Source: Rhodobacteraceae bacterium Alg231-30 | Lineage (GTDB): Bacteria; Pseudomonadota; Alphaproteobacteria; Rhodobacterales; Rhodobacteraceae | Assembly: GCA_900143615.1 (NCBI GenBank) | Contig: FREU01000002.1 | Span: 600,663-664,662 of the forward strand | DNA length: 64,000 nucleotides | Direction of reading: 5' to 3' | In this document: piece by piece, positions 17,560-27,177 of the stretch | Position numbering within the stretch: position 1 is the first letter of the stretch | How the letters are laid out: each line of letters starts with the position of its first letter | The notes under the pieces: model-generated | The model's database searches: none | Told to the model about the DNA's origin: nothing | What the model saw: the letters and a program-made list of their open reading frames with translations, nothing else | Made by a program: the position numbers and the translations under genes

Positions 17560-18264
17560 TCAGAGCACGCGAATGACATCTTTGTCGATCGACAGCATAT
17601 AGCCTTTGCGCGCGATGTTCTTCACCAGCAATTCGCTAACCATTTGATTGCCAAGTGCGTCGCGCAGCCGCTTGATACGGGTTGCGCCTGCCGCCTCTTC
17701 ACAATCGACCGCCGGTTTACCAGATATTACGGACTCGATTTCCAAACCCGAAAGCACATCATCATCGAGGCGTGCCTCAGCCAACACACAAAGAGTCTCA
17801 AGCGCCGCTTCGGTCAGCTTGAAGCCCATGTTATTGAGGTACACTTTCTTTTCCTCACGGCTGATCAACAGTGAGCTAACTTGAATTCCTGCCCGCTCAA
17901 TTTGGGCCATACGACGGTTCATGGAAATCAGCATCACCAGAAACACGAGAGCGGCAATCATCATGCCGGATGCAAAGACCAGCAAAACCAAAATCACCAT
18001 TCGATAACTGGCCAAAGTGTCGGCAAATGCCGTGCCAGACTGGGCCAATATTTCAAGTAACTTGATTTCAGCTTGGCTGTTTAGTGTGTCGTTTTCTAGA
18101 AACAACTGCTCAACGCGATGGTTAAAGGCATTGGCGTCCGGCAGGGTGAACAGCAATAAAGCGGCCACGGCCAACAAGATTGCGACAATCGCAATGATGC
18201 CAAACGTCACCACACGACCGCCATTGCGCCGAGCCTCAATAGCGGAGGAAGAATTGTCCGGCAC
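17560..18264 (-). CDS. membrane-anchored winged-helix protein
   Basis: 234 aa with two transmembrane segments (about residues 16-40 and 88-114), a periplasmic loop of about 45 residues between them, and a cytosolic C-terminus. The C-terminal part resembles an OmpR/PhoB-type effector domain: MGFKLTEAALETLCVLAEA, then GATRIKRLRDALG and the wing-like IARKGYML. It would thus be a one-component, ToxR-like regulator with the DNA-binding domain behind, not in front of, the membrane anchor. The frame extends to 18312, but GTG at 18264 has an AAGGAAAGAG site and removes most overlap with the upstream gene (29 bp remain). I infer the DNA-binding function from pattern only. Confidence 0.7.
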   Translation of the reverse strand: MPDNSSSAIEARRNGGRVVTFGIIAIVAILLAVAALLLFTLPDANAFNHRVEQLFLENDTLNSQAEIKLLEILAQSGTAFADTLASYRMVILVLLVFASGMMIAALVFLVMLISMNRRMAQIERAGIQVSSLLISREEKKVYLNNMGFKLTEAALETLCVLAEARLDDDVLSGLEIESVISGKPAVDCEEAAGATRIKRLRDALGNQMVSELLVKNIARKGYMLSIDKDVIRVL

Positions 18265-18538
18265 TTGATCTCTTTCCTTGCAGTTTGGACGCATCAAACA
18301 CAGAGACGACATTCAGTAAAGCCCAGCCGTCTCGGCCTATGCGTTTAGAGATTTCGCCCTTCGCCTTAGACTTATCACAGGCCCCTTTGAGTTCAATCAC
18401 ACCGTAGTGCAGCCGCAAAGGGTCATCCATCTTAGCCTTGTAGTCGGCATAACAGTCCGCTGCCTGAACAGACGTGGCAAACAGAAGGTTCGCAACAACA
18501 AGAGGCAGCAGGCGCTTATGTTTAAAGGTTTTGAACAT
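18236..18538 (-). CDS. small periplasmic protein
   Basis: 100-aa protein with a Sec signal peptide (FKHKRLLPLVVANLLFA, cleavage after VQA). The mature part starts ADCYADYKAKMDDPLRLHYG, has a second cysteine (GACDKSK) probably paired with the first, and ends GQFFLRY. This pattern (CYADYKAK, LRLHYGV, DGWALLNVVS, GQFFLRY) is one I associate with a small family in Rhodobacteraceae with no known function. It overlaps the start of the membrane winged-helix gene, so the two are coupled; a role as the periplasmic input for that regulator is speculation. Confidence 0.75.
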   Translation of the reverse strand: MFKTFKHKRLLPLVVANLLFATSVQAADCYADYKAKMDDPLRLHYGVIELKGACDKSKAKGEISKRIGRDGWALLNVVSVFDASKLQGKRSSAGQFFLRY

Positions 18539-18713
18539 GGTCGCACATTGCTCTGAACACGACTGTTATTCAATAACCAACACAATTCATTCTGCGGATA
18601 GGCGATATCAGGTCGATGATATTGAGAGACTTTTACCGCTTGGGGAAGATTGCTCCAATCAGGTCGCCAACAAGGGACCTCACCAGCAAACCGATAGGTA
18701 AATGGAGCAAGTC

Positions 18714-19139
18714 ATGACATCTAAAAAGTTCATCGCCACGATCGCTAGTCTCGCCATGATGGTAACAGGGTTTTCGGCTGCACAGGCCAAAGCAATGGAC
18801 GGCGATGATCTCGCAAAGATCCTGCTTGGGGCAACCGCTCTTGTGGTCGTTGGGAAGGCCATTCACTCTAACAAAAACGACAAGCCTTCACATGCCACTC
18901 CCTCTAAGCCGCCACATGTAACCACCAAGAAATTGCCGAACAAATGTTCCAAGACGTTCAAAACACACAACGAGCGTAGAGTTGCTGCATATGAAACAAA
19001 CTGTCTGCACCGCGAACGTGTGAATGTCCGCCAGCTTCCACAGCAATGTCGCGTCACCATCCGCGAAAAGAAGGCGACACATAAGGGCTTTGAGACTCAC
19101 TGCCTTCAGCGCAAGGGCTACCGGGTGAGCTGGAAATAA
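18714..19139 (+). CDS. secreted protein with duplicated cysteine motif
   Basis: 141-aa exported protein: signal peptide MTSKKFIATIASLAMMVTGF then SAAQA, a short hydrophobic stretch (ILLGATALVVVGKAI), a Lys/Pro-rich linker, and two related repeats of about 33 residues. Each repeat starts LP-x-x-C, runs about 18 residues and reaches Y/F-E-T-x-C-L-x-R. The four cysteines should form one disulfide per repeat in the periplasm or outside. The start at 18714 has GGAG six bases upstream; ATG 18702 is the alternative. It is divergent from the small periplasmic protein gene. No function is known to me. Confidence 0.75.
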   Translation: MTSKKFIATIASLAMMVTGFSAAQAKAMDGDDLAKILLGATALVVVGKAIHSNKNDKPSHATPSKPPHVTTKKLPNKCSKTFKTHNERRVAAYETNCLHRERVNVRQLPQQCRVTIREKKATHKGFETHCLQRKGYRVSWK

Positions 19140-19156
19140 CATCTTCAAAGACAACG

Positions 19157-19189
19157 GTCCGAGAGGCAGATGTGTTGCTCGGACTTTTT
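19157..19189 (+). terminator. rho-independent terminator
   Basis: Stem GTCCGAG / CTCGGAC (seven pairs) with a 14-base loop, directly followed by TTTTT. It lies 17 bp after the secreted-protein gene. Confidence 0.85.
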
Positions 19190-19227
19190 AAGGTTGCGTG
19201 ATTGCTTAGTTGGTGTTTTCTCAAGCT

Positions 19228-19845
19228 ATGACTTTACCTGATTACGCCTTAGAAGAAGACGCAATTTCCCAAGGGGCAACCTGTGTGGCCGGCGTTGATG
19301 AAGTGGGGCGCGGCCCCATTGCCGGCCCAGTCACGGCGGCGGCTGTTGTACTTGACCCCAAAAACATCCCAGATGGGTTGAACGACTCAAAGAAGCTGTC
19401 GGCGAAACGCCGCGCACTTCTTTCCGCCGAAATCTGGGAGACAGCGTCCGTTTGCGTAGCACATGCCACCGTCGAAGAAATTGACCACCACAATATCTTG
19501 CGTGCCAGCCACATAGCAATGTGTCGTGCCATCGCTGGTCTGAATACGGCCCCGGATCACCTGTTGATCGACGGAAATATGATCCCGCGGGGTTTGGAAA
19601 CATCGTCGGAAGCAGTGGTGAAAGGGGACGCGCGCTCGTTATCTATTGCAGCTGCTTCCATTGTTGCAAAAGTTGTACGTGATCAGATCATGATGGATTT
19701 AGCGCAACAGTTCCCCGGCTACGGGTGGGAGACCAATGCCGGTTATCCATCGAAAAGTCACAAAGCCGCTCTGCTTGATCTTGGGGTGACCCCACACCAT
19801 AGACGTTCGTTCAAACCCGTCCACAATATCTTGTATCAAGGGTAA
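19228..19845 (+). CDS. rnhB: ribonuclease HII
   Basis: Cytosolic RNase HII, 205 aa, which removes ribonucleotides and RNA primers from DNA. Catalytic acidic residues are in GVDEVGRGPIAGP (Asp24, Glu25), LLIDGN and KGDARSLSIAAASIVAKVVRD, the family signature. The frame is open to 19210, with GTG 19213 as another start; the ATG at 19228 gives the usual length. It sits just upstream of ccrM on the same strand, an arrangement often seen in Rhodobacterales. Confidence 0.95.
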   Translation: MTLPDYALEEDAISQGATCVAGVDEVGRGPIAGPVTAAAVVLDPKNIPDGLNDSKKLSAKRRALLSAEIWETASVCVAHATVEEIDHHNILRASHIAMCRAIAGLNTAPDHLLIDGNMIPRGLETSSEAVVKGDARSLSIAAASIVAKVVRDQIMMDLAQQFPGYGWETNAGYPSKSHKAALLDLGVTPHHRRSFKPVHNILYQG

Positions 19846-19858
19846 ATCGTAAGCGGTT

Positions 19859-21067
<1,209 letters not shown>

Positions 21068-21082
21068 TAACGGCTTACCGCC

Positions 21083-21112
21083 GGTGCCTAGGACCCTTTC
21101 GGGGCAGGCACC
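21083..21112 (+). terminator. hairpin after ccrM
   Basis: Inverted repeat GGTGCCT / AGGCACC with an inner CCC-tttc-GGG stem, 16 bp past the ccrM stop. It has no T-run and is followed at once by a proper terminator, so it may protect the 3' end or assist termination. Confidence 0.5.
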
Positions 21113-21120
21113 ACACCTTA

Positions 21121-21147
21121 CCCCGTCGCTTTGCGGCGGGGTTTTTT
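21121..21147 (+). terminator. rho-independent terminator of ccrM
   Basis: CCCCGTCGC-ttt-GCGGCGGGG, nine pairs with one G-T wobble, followed by TTTTTT. Confidence 0.92.
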
Positions 21148-21210
21148 GTCTTTAGGGATGCAGAGACCGCAGGAATTCCTTATCCTGTAGCGGTAGAGAC
21201 AGAGAGGACG

Positions 21211-22614
21211 ATGATGTCGGATCACACAGTCAGCAGTCCTGCAAAGCCTCGCGCATTTGGGCAACTGGATGCTGAAGCTGACTTGCCTGACAACAGCTAT
21301 ACAGACGACATTTTGGAACGTCACAAGCGCGAAGGACTAGAGCTGGCGGTAAAGGCCCGTTGGTTTGCCATGTCTGTGGTGGGTGTCTTTTTGCTGTTTG
21401 TTGCACCATGGCCCGAGGTTCTGTTCTACGAAGCCATTTTACTGATCTTGTGCCTTAATGGATGGCTCTTGCGCCGCGTTGGGCGGGTCGGCCGATCTCG
21501 AACCGAGCTGTTTTTACTCTTCGCTGATTTGTTTGTCATGACAGTCGGAATGATGGCTCCGAACCCGTTTTCTTCGTTGGATTGGCCAAACGCGATGCAG
21601 TTCCGTTTTGACAATTTCATTTACTTTTTCCTTATTCTCGCAGCTGGAACATTGGCCTATTCATGGCGCACGGTCATGGCGATTGGCACGTGGACGGCAA
21701 TGATGTGGGTTGTTGGGATAGGGCTTTCGAATTGGCTGTCCGAGCCGGTTCCGGGCCTAACGGAAACAGTGTACGAAGCTTTCAGCCATGATCCGGTCTT
21801 GGCCCAGACACTTGATCCAAACAGTTTTCAGCTACAGCTGCGCATTCAGGAAGTTGTGGTGTTTTTGCTGGTTGCCGCAACGATGGCCATCACTGTTCGC
21901 CGCTTTAACGGGTTATTGCGATCCAACGCCGCGCTAGAACGTGAACGCACGAACCTGTCGCGATATTTTTCTCCAAACGTCGTCGAAGAGCTCTCCCAAA
22001 ACGACGAGCCCCTCAAGCAGATCAGAAACCACAATATTGCAGTACTATTTGTCGATATTGTTGGATTTACGGAATTTTCGGCATCTCGCGAACCCGAGCA
22101 GGTCATCGAGACCCTTAGAGAGTTTCACGGCCTTATGGAAACGGCTGTTTTCTCGCACAATGGTACGCTCGACAAATACCTCGGCGACGGCCTTATGGCC
22201 ACCTTTGGAACGCCCTACCCGACCGAACAGGATGCCATCAACGCGCTTAGATGTGTGCATGATATGATGGATGCGATGGATGTGTGGAACGAGGGGCGGA
22301 TAGCCAAAGGGCTACAGCCTTTGCGTGTAGGATTCGGCGCTCACTATGGGCCCGCAGTTTTGGCCGATATCGGTGCCAACCGGCTGGAATTTGCTGTGGT
22401 CGGAAACACAGTCAATATTGCATCGCGGCTTGAGGCGCTGACTCGTGGCCTCAATGCACGTCTCGTCATCAGCGACAGCATGCGTGCCGAAGTCATTGAT
22501 GAGGGCGGGCATGAGTGTTTGATGGAATTGCAGCGCTTTGATGATCAGGACATTCGCGGCGTTTCCCAAAAACTAACTGTCTGGGCGATCAACCGTCCTG
22601 CGTCTCAAAACTAG
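21211..22614 (+). CDS. membrane adenylate/guanylate cyclase
   Basis: 467-residue class III cyclase. Residues about 46-240 contain five or six hydrophobic segments forming a membrane domain. The cyclase domain (about 275-460) has LFVDIVGFTEFSA (first metal Asp), LDKYLGDGLMATFG (second Asp) and FAVVGNTVNIASRLEAL (Asn/Arg of the active site), so it should be active, probably making cAMP. ATG 21211 has GAGAGGA directly upstream; ATG 21214 is possible. The gene is convergent with alkB, and the tetranucleotide CTAG at 22611-22614 supplies both stop codons. Confidence 0.92.
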   Translation: MMSDHTVSSPAKPRAFGQLDAEADLPDNSYTDDILERHKREGLELAVKARWFAMSVVGVFLLFVAPWPEVLFYEAILLILCLNGWLLRRVGRVGRSRTELFLLFADLFVMTVGMMAPNPFSSLDWPNAMQFRFDNFIYFFLILAAGTLAYSWRTVMAIGTWTAMMWVVGIGLSNWLSEPVPGLTETVYEAFSHDPVLAQTLDPNSFQLQLRIQEVVVFLLVAATMAITVRRFNGLLRSNAALERERTNLSRYFSPNVVEELSQNDEPLKQIRNHNIAVLFVDIVGFTEFSASREPEQVIETLREFHGLMETAVFSHNGTLDKYLGDGLMATFGTPYPTEQDAINALRCVHDMMDAMDVWNEGRIAKGLQPLRVGFGAHYGPAVLADIGANRLEFAVVGNTVNIASRLEALTRGLNARLVISDSMRAEVIDEGGHECLMELQRFDDQDIRGVSQKLTVWAINRPASQN

Positions 22615-23744
22615 CGCGGCATCGGCGTCTTAGCTTTGTTGTAAGCTTTCCAGTCGGTGATTTCCGGATAGTACATGGCGCGCCAGCGCTTCACCCTCCG
22701 GTTCATGATCTTTTTCCAGACCGGCGGCACCATGGCGGCCATTGTCATCACAGGATAGCCAAACGGCAATTGCGGCGCTTCTGCCTCGGTATAGTTCTGC
22801 AGCAGCGGAAAGCGGCGCTTGGGCTTGTAGTGATGGTCTGAATGACGTTGAAGGTTGATAAGCAACCAGTTTGACGCCTTATGGGCCGCATTCCAGCTGT
22901 GATGCGGTTTGACGTGTTCATATTTGCCGTCACCCACGTGTTTGCGCGTGAGCCCGTAGTGTTCGACGTAGTTCGTTAACTCAAGCTGCCAGATCGCGAC
23001 AAACGCTTGCCAAATAAACAACATGACGCCAAGCCAGCCACCGACAATCAGCGCCAGAACAAGCATTCCGGCCTGCAACGCCCAATAGCGAAAAAACGGA
23101 TTGGACAGGTCGGTCCATGGCAATCCCTTGCGTTGCAGCATGGCTTGCTCGGCGCGGAAGGACGACTTGAGACACGATATCAGAACGCGCGGGAAGAAAC
23201 GATGAAACCCCTCGTTATAGCGCGCAGTGACCGGATCGCGTGGTGTCCCCACATAAGGATGATGAACCAGCAGATGCTCTGAGCGAAAATGAGAATAGAG
23301 GACCATCGACAAAAGGATGTCGCCGAGCCAACGCTCGGTCTTATTTGATTGATGCAACAATTCATGGCTGTAGACGATTCCAACGGTTCCGGTGACGACT
23401 CCGACACCAAAAAACAGACCAATTTTGGCAGCTGCCGACAAATGATCGGTGTGCGTCGCATACCAAATCAGGCCAAAGAGGGTCGCAAACTGAACTACTG
23501 GCCATATCATCGTCACGAGCCGATACCAGAATAGATCTTCGTCCGGCGTGTCTGGATCGGCATTATCAAGATTGAGGCCAAGCAGCGCATCAAGACCGGA
23601 AAACAAATACCACGTCGAAATTGGCACCAGCAACACCCACCAAGTACCTTGGATCGCCACGAACCAAATCAACGGAACAAGAAATAAAGGCAGCGCAAAA
23701 GGCAGCGCTTTTGAGAGTTTGGATACTTCCGCTGGAGCGTTCAT
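22611..23744 (-). CDS. alkB: alkane 1-monooxygenase
   Basis: Integral-membrane non-heme diiron hydroxylase, 377 aa, that oxidises the terminal carbon of n-alkanes. All the histidine boxes are present: SHELLHQ, then RSEHLLVHHPYVGT, NYVEHYGL and LQRHSDHHYKPKRRF. About six transmembrane segments are visible. No rubredoxin, rubredoxin reductase or alkane regulator is adjacent, so electron delivery must come from elsewhere. The ATG at 23744 has an AGGAA site. Convergent with the cyclase gene with a 4-bp overlap. The closely related desaturase and sterol hydroxylase branches are less likely given the HSDHH pattern. Confidence 0.93.
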   Translation of the reverse strand: MNAPAEVSKLSKALPFALPLFLVPLIWFVAIQGTWWVLLVPISTWYLFSGLDALLGLNLDNADPDTPDEDLFWYRLVTMIWPVVQFATLFGLIWYATHTDHLSAAAKIGLFFGVGVVTGTVGIVYSHELLHQSNKTERWLGDILLSMVLYSHFRSEHLLVHHPYVGTPRDPVTARYNEGFHRFFPRVLISCLKSSFRAEQAMLQRKGLPWTDLSNPFFRYWALQAGMLVLALIVGGWLGVMLFIWQAFVAIWQLELTNYVEHYGLTRKHVGDGKYEHVKPHHSWNAAHKASNWLLINLQRHSDHHYKPKRRFPLLQNYTEAEAPQLPFGYPVMTMAAMVPPVWKKIMNRRVKRWRAMYYPEITDWKAYNKAKTPMPR

Positions 23745-23829
23745 GGCACGGTTCCTACTTCCTCATCACACCAAGTATGCGGTCTTGACGCGGTTGCCGC
23801 AATGCGCCGGATGCACACAGCTTATCGTT

Positions 23830-24882
23830 TTACCGTTTCGCGTATAAATCAAATGCTTTGCGCATCACAGTTGGCAGGTCTGTTGGCTCAAAGACAGAGG
23901 CTTCCATAAAACTCCCAATTTTGGGTTGCCGGTCCATCGGAACCAACGCATGGCGCACGGTGAGGCGAAGATGAAAATGTGTAAAAGTGTGACGAGCCTC
24001 ACCCGGAAGAGTTTTCCATTCCGCCCGAATTGGCGCGCTATGGTCTGGCGTTTCTGTTTCCTGCCATTCAGATCCAGGCCAGCCGAGCATGCCGCCCAGA
24101 AGCCCTTTGTCAGGTCTCTGCTCGAGCAAAAGCGCGCCATCTATTCGGCGCGCAACATATACTGTGCCAAAGCGAATTGGTTTGGGTTTCTTAGGCTTTT
24201 TCTTAGGAAGCTGCACAGCCGTGCCACGCTCACGTGCCATACAAGGAGCTCGCCAAGGGCAAATTCCGCACGCAGGGTTACGCGGCGTGCAAATGGTCGC
24301 GCCCAAGTCCATTACCGCTTGCGCGTAATCACCCGGGCGTAACTGTGGGGTGAGAGCCGCCGCACGTTCTGTCAATTCAGGCTTTGCGTCAGGCAATGGG
24401 GTGTGAATATCAAACAAGCGCGCCATAACACGTTCGACATTTCCATCCACCACTGTCGCTGGCTCATCAAAGGCAATCGCTGCGATGGCTGCCGATGTGT
24501 ACGGCCCAATGCCGGGCAATGTGCTCAACTCTGAGGAAGATTGAGGAAAAACACCACCTAATTCATCCGAAACGACACGGGCGCACTTTAACAAGTTTCG
24601 TGCGCGGGCGTAGTAGCCAAGCCCCGCCCAAGCAGCCATTACATCCGCGTCTTCCGCTGCCGCCAAGTTAAGAACCTGCGGCCAGCGTTCTGTGAACTGC
24701 TCGAAGTAAGTCTGAACAGCCGCCACCGTTGTCTGTTGCAACATGACCTCAGACAGCCAAATGCGGTAAGGATCAGGCGTTATCCCCGCCGCGCGATCTT
24801 TTGGACCCACCCGCCAAGGCATTTTGCGCGCATGACGGTCATACCATTCCAGCAAGTCGGCACTTTTCGGCAAGTCACGCAA
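23830..24882 (-). CDS. mutY: A/G-specific adenine glycosylase
   Basis: DNA repair glycosylase of 350 aa that removes adenine opposite 8-oxoguanine. Features in order: MPWR and EVMLQQTTVAAV near the N-terminus, the helix-hairpin-helix with LPGIGPYTSAAIAAIAF, the catalytic Asp in VVDGNVERVMARL, the iron-sulfur cysteines C-x6-C-x2-C-x5-C around CTPRNPACGICPWRAPC, and a C-terminal NUDIX-like 8-oxoG recognition domain with FTHFHLRL. The start is TTG at 24882 with AGGGG seven bases upstream; no ATG fits the conserved N-terminus. Divergent from the DciA-like gene. Confidence 0.95.
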   Translation of the reverse strand: MRDLPKSADLLEWYDRHARKMPWRVGPKDRAAGITPDPYRIWLSEVMLQQTTVAAVQTYFEQFTERWPQVLNLAAAEDADVMAAWAGLGYYARARNLLKCARVVSDELGGVFPQSSSELSTLPGIGPYTSAAIAAIAFDEPATVVDGNVERVMARLFDIHTPLPDAKPELTERAAALTPQLRPGDYAQAVMDLGATICTPRNPACGICPWRAPCMARERGTAVQLPKKKPKKPKPIRFGTVYVARRIDGALLLEQRPDKGLLGGMLGWPGSEWQETETPDHSAPIRAEWKTLPGEARHTFTHFHLRLTVRHALVPMDRQPKIGSFMEASVFEPTDLPTVMRKAFDLYAKR

Positions 24883-24968
24883 GATTTATCCCCTGTGTAG
24901 AACGGTTTCGCTGGCGCCCTTGCGCCGTGTCACTAAAATAGCGCTAGCACAAAGGATGCAAGACCCAC

Positions 24969-25484
24969 ATGCGCCGCGCAACGACCAAAGGCTTCAAACG
25001 CACGTCATCGCTCTTGCGGGATAAGATCCGCAAGGCAGGCGAAAGCCGTGGATTTGCGGTTACACGCGTATTGACTCATTGGGCAGAAATCGTTGGCGAA
25101 GACATGTCGCGGATCTGCCGGCCTGTAGATGTGAAATACGGTCGCAACGGCTTTGGTGCCACCTTAACCGTTCTGACAACTGGTGCGCAGGCGCCCATGC
25201 TTGAGATGCAGAAAGAAACACTGCGCTCCAAGGTCAACTCAGTTTACGGCTACAACGCCATTGCACACCTAAGGATAACACAGACCGCTCCGGTCGGTTT
25301 TTCCGAGGGACAAGCAAACTTTGCTCCGGCAAAGAAACCGGAAAAATCTCAACTCAACCCCGAAGTACGTAAAGAGGCCGAGCACGTCGCTGCTCCGTTT
25401 CAGGATCCAGACTTGCGGCAAGCACTGGAGCGTCTGGCGGGAAATGTCTTATCGAAACACAAAAACTCAAAGGAAGGTTTGTAG
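24969..25484 (+). CDS. DUF721 (DciA-like) protein
   Basis: 171-aa cytosolic protein with an N-terminal DUF721 domain (WAEIVGEDMSRICRPVDVKY, then LTVLTTGAQAPMLEMQKE and the NSVYGYNAIAHLRI strand) and a flexible charged C-terminus. DciA proteins of this family load or support the replicative helicase in bacteria lacking DnaC. It ends exactly where the DsbA-family gene begins, as is common in Rhodobacteraceae. The AAGGA site lies rather far (12 bp) from the ATG. Confidence 0.82.
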   Translation: MRRATTKGFKRTSSLLRDKIRKAGESRGFAVTRVLTHWAEIVGEDMSRICRPVDVKYGRNGFGATLTVLTTGAQAPMLEMQKETLRSKVNSVYGYNAIAHLRITQTAPVGFSEGQANFAPAKKPEKSQLNPEVRKEAEHVAAPFQDPDLRQALERLAGNVLSKHKNSKEGL

Positions 25485-26138
25485 ATGAACCGTTTCACTC
25501 CACTGCTCGCCGGAGCCGCTATTGCTCTTGCCGGCGGAACATTCGCATATGCACAATCCGGTGCGCAGCCGTCCATTACAATGATTCAAGAAGTTGCCTC
25601 AGATGGCGCCGAAAGCTCAGAAGTTGTAGAAATGGTCATGGGTGCGGAAGATGCCCCCATCACGATTATTGAATACGCGTCTTTCACCTGTTCGCATTGC
25701 GCAACCTTCCATGAAAACACGCTGTCTCAACTCAAAACTGACTATGTTGATACCGGCAAAGTCAAATTCATCTTCCGCGAAGTCTACTTTGATCGTTTCG
25801 GACTTTGGGCTTCTATGGTTGCACGCTGTGGCGGTGAAGAACGTTTCTTTGGAATGGCTGATATTTTGATGAAAACTCAAGCCGAGTGGACACGTGGCGG
25901 CGATCCGGTCGCAATTTCGGATTCACTGCGCAAAACAGGCCGGATGGCCGGTTTGGGCGACGATCAAATTCAGGCGTGTCTGCAAAATGAAGATAGCGCG
26001 AAGGCTCTGGTTTCTTGGTATCAAGAAAACGCTTCCGCCGATGGGATTGAAGCGACTCCGACTCTAATTATTGACGGTGAAAAGCACTCCAATATGAGCT
26101 ATTCGGATCTTCGCAAGATCCTTGACGCCAAACTGTAG
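25485..26138 (+). CDS. DsbA-family thiol oxidoreductase
   Basis: Periplasmic thioredoxin-fold protein, 217 aa. Sec signal peptide to about residue 23 (TFAYA-QSG). The active site is CSHC at residues 69-72 in EYASFTCSHCATFHE, with the cis-proline later in GIEATPTLII. The family (DSBA/Com1-type) introduces or isomerises disulfides; candidate clients in this window are the cysteine-repeat secreted protein and the small periplasmic protein, by inference only. Directly abuts the DUF721 gene, with an AAGGAAGG ribosome site inside its end. Confidence 0.92.
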   Translation: MNRFTPLLAGAAIALAGGTFAYAQSGAQPSITMIQEVASDGAESSEVVEMVMGAEDAPITIIEYASFTCSHCATFHENTLSQLKTDYVDTGKVKFIFREVYFDRFGLWASMVARCGGEERFFGMADILMKTQAEWTRGGDPVAISDSLRKTGRMAGLGDDQIQACLQNEDSAKALVSWYQENASADGIEATPTLIIDGEKHSNMSYSDLRKILDAKL

Positions 26139-26142
26139 GTGC

Positions 26143-26160
26143 AAACGAAACGCTTCGTTT
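26143..26160. terminator. bidirectional hairpin
   Basis: AAACGAA-acgc-TTCGTTT between the convergent DsbA-family gene and lpxK, with T or A runs inside the arms. It could terminate both units, though the stem is AT-rich and short. Confidence 0.5.
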
Positions 26161-26172
26161 TGGCCGGCCAGC

Positions 26173-27177
26173 TTAGTCTGTGTCGGCCAAAATTTTGTCC
26201 AAAGCTCTATCCATCGCAGACCAATCTGAGATTTCCAAACGCACCGGCAACGTCAAAATTCGCGCGCGCATGTCTTGTGGTAACCGTACAGCGTCTTTTT
26301 CAGTCGTAACCAACTGCGCACCTAGCGTGTCCGCTTCTAACTTTAATCGTGCCAGAAGCGCCGAGGTAAGTTCTTGGTGATCTTCAAGAGATTCCGCACG
26401 GATTAACCTTGCGCCCAATCCTCTAAGCGTTGCAAAAAACTTTTCTGGATAACCGATACCGGCAAAGGCAAGAAACGGCGTCTCTGTCCAGTCCATACCG
26501 GTTTGCAACGGCGCTAGGACGCCTTCTACGTGGGGGATCGAAACGCTCTCGCCCCAAGCTTTTTTAAAGGTAGCTTGTGCCGGAGGCGCGCCGATGGACA
26601 GCACAATGTCAGCCCGCGCCATGCCCGCTGAGACGCTTTCACGTAATGGCCCTGCGGGGATGCAACGCCCGTTGCCAAAGCCGCGTTTTGCGTCCACCAC
26701 AACAACGCTCAAATCCTTGAAGACAGACGGGTTTTGAAATCCATCATCCAGCAAAACCACGTCAGCACCCGCATCAATTGCTGCCTTAACTCCGGCAGCA
26801 CGATCTTTCGAAACCCACGTCGGTCCAAAAGCAGCAAGTAAGAGCGGTTCATCACCTGTTTGCGATGCCTTGTGGTCACGTTCAGAAACCCGCACAGGGC
26901 CTTCCAACGAGCCACCATAGCCACGAGAAACCACATGCGGCGTCAATCCGCGAACCTGAAGCCTTTGAACCAATGCAATTGTAGTGGGTGTTTTTCCTGT
27001 TCCACCAGCGTTGATGTTCCCAACACAGATCACGGGCTTTGTAGAGCGATACGCGTTGTCTGTTCTTGCGACTCGCCACCGGGTCGCCTGCGCGTAAACA
27101 GCTCCCAAAGGCGCCAACAAACGCGCTTGCCAACCAGGCGCTTTCGGCGGGTTCTGCCAAAACACTGGAGGCCTCAT
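26173..27177 (-). CDS. lpxK: tetraacyldisaccharide 4'-kinase
   Basis: Inner-membrane kinase of lipid A synthesis that phosphorylates the 4' position of the tetraacyl disaccharide, 334 aa. The P-loop is in [18 protein letters not shown], a membrane-associating N-terminal helix precedes it, and the LxK motifs [14 protein letters not shown] and LLDDGFQN are all present. It is last in the operon DUF4170-waaA-lpxK and overlaps waaA by 4 bp, so lipid A phosphorylation and Kdo addition are made together. Confidence 0.96.
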   Translation of the reverse strand: MRPPVFWQNPPKAPGWQARLLAPLGAVYAQATRWRVARTDNAYRSTKPVICVGNINAGGTGKTPTTIALVQRLQVRGLTPHVVSRGYGGSLEGPVRVSERDHKASQTGDEPLLLAAFGPTWVSKDRAAGVKAAIDAGADVVLLDDGFQNPSVFKDLSVVVVDAKRGFGNGRCIPAGPLRESVSAGMARADIVLSIGAPPAQATFKKAWGESVSIPHVEGVLAPLQTGMDWTETPFLAFAGIGYPEKFFATLRGLGARLIRAESLEDHQELTSALLARLKLEADTLGAQLVTTEKDAVRLPQDMRARILTLPVRLEISDWSAMDRALDKILADTD

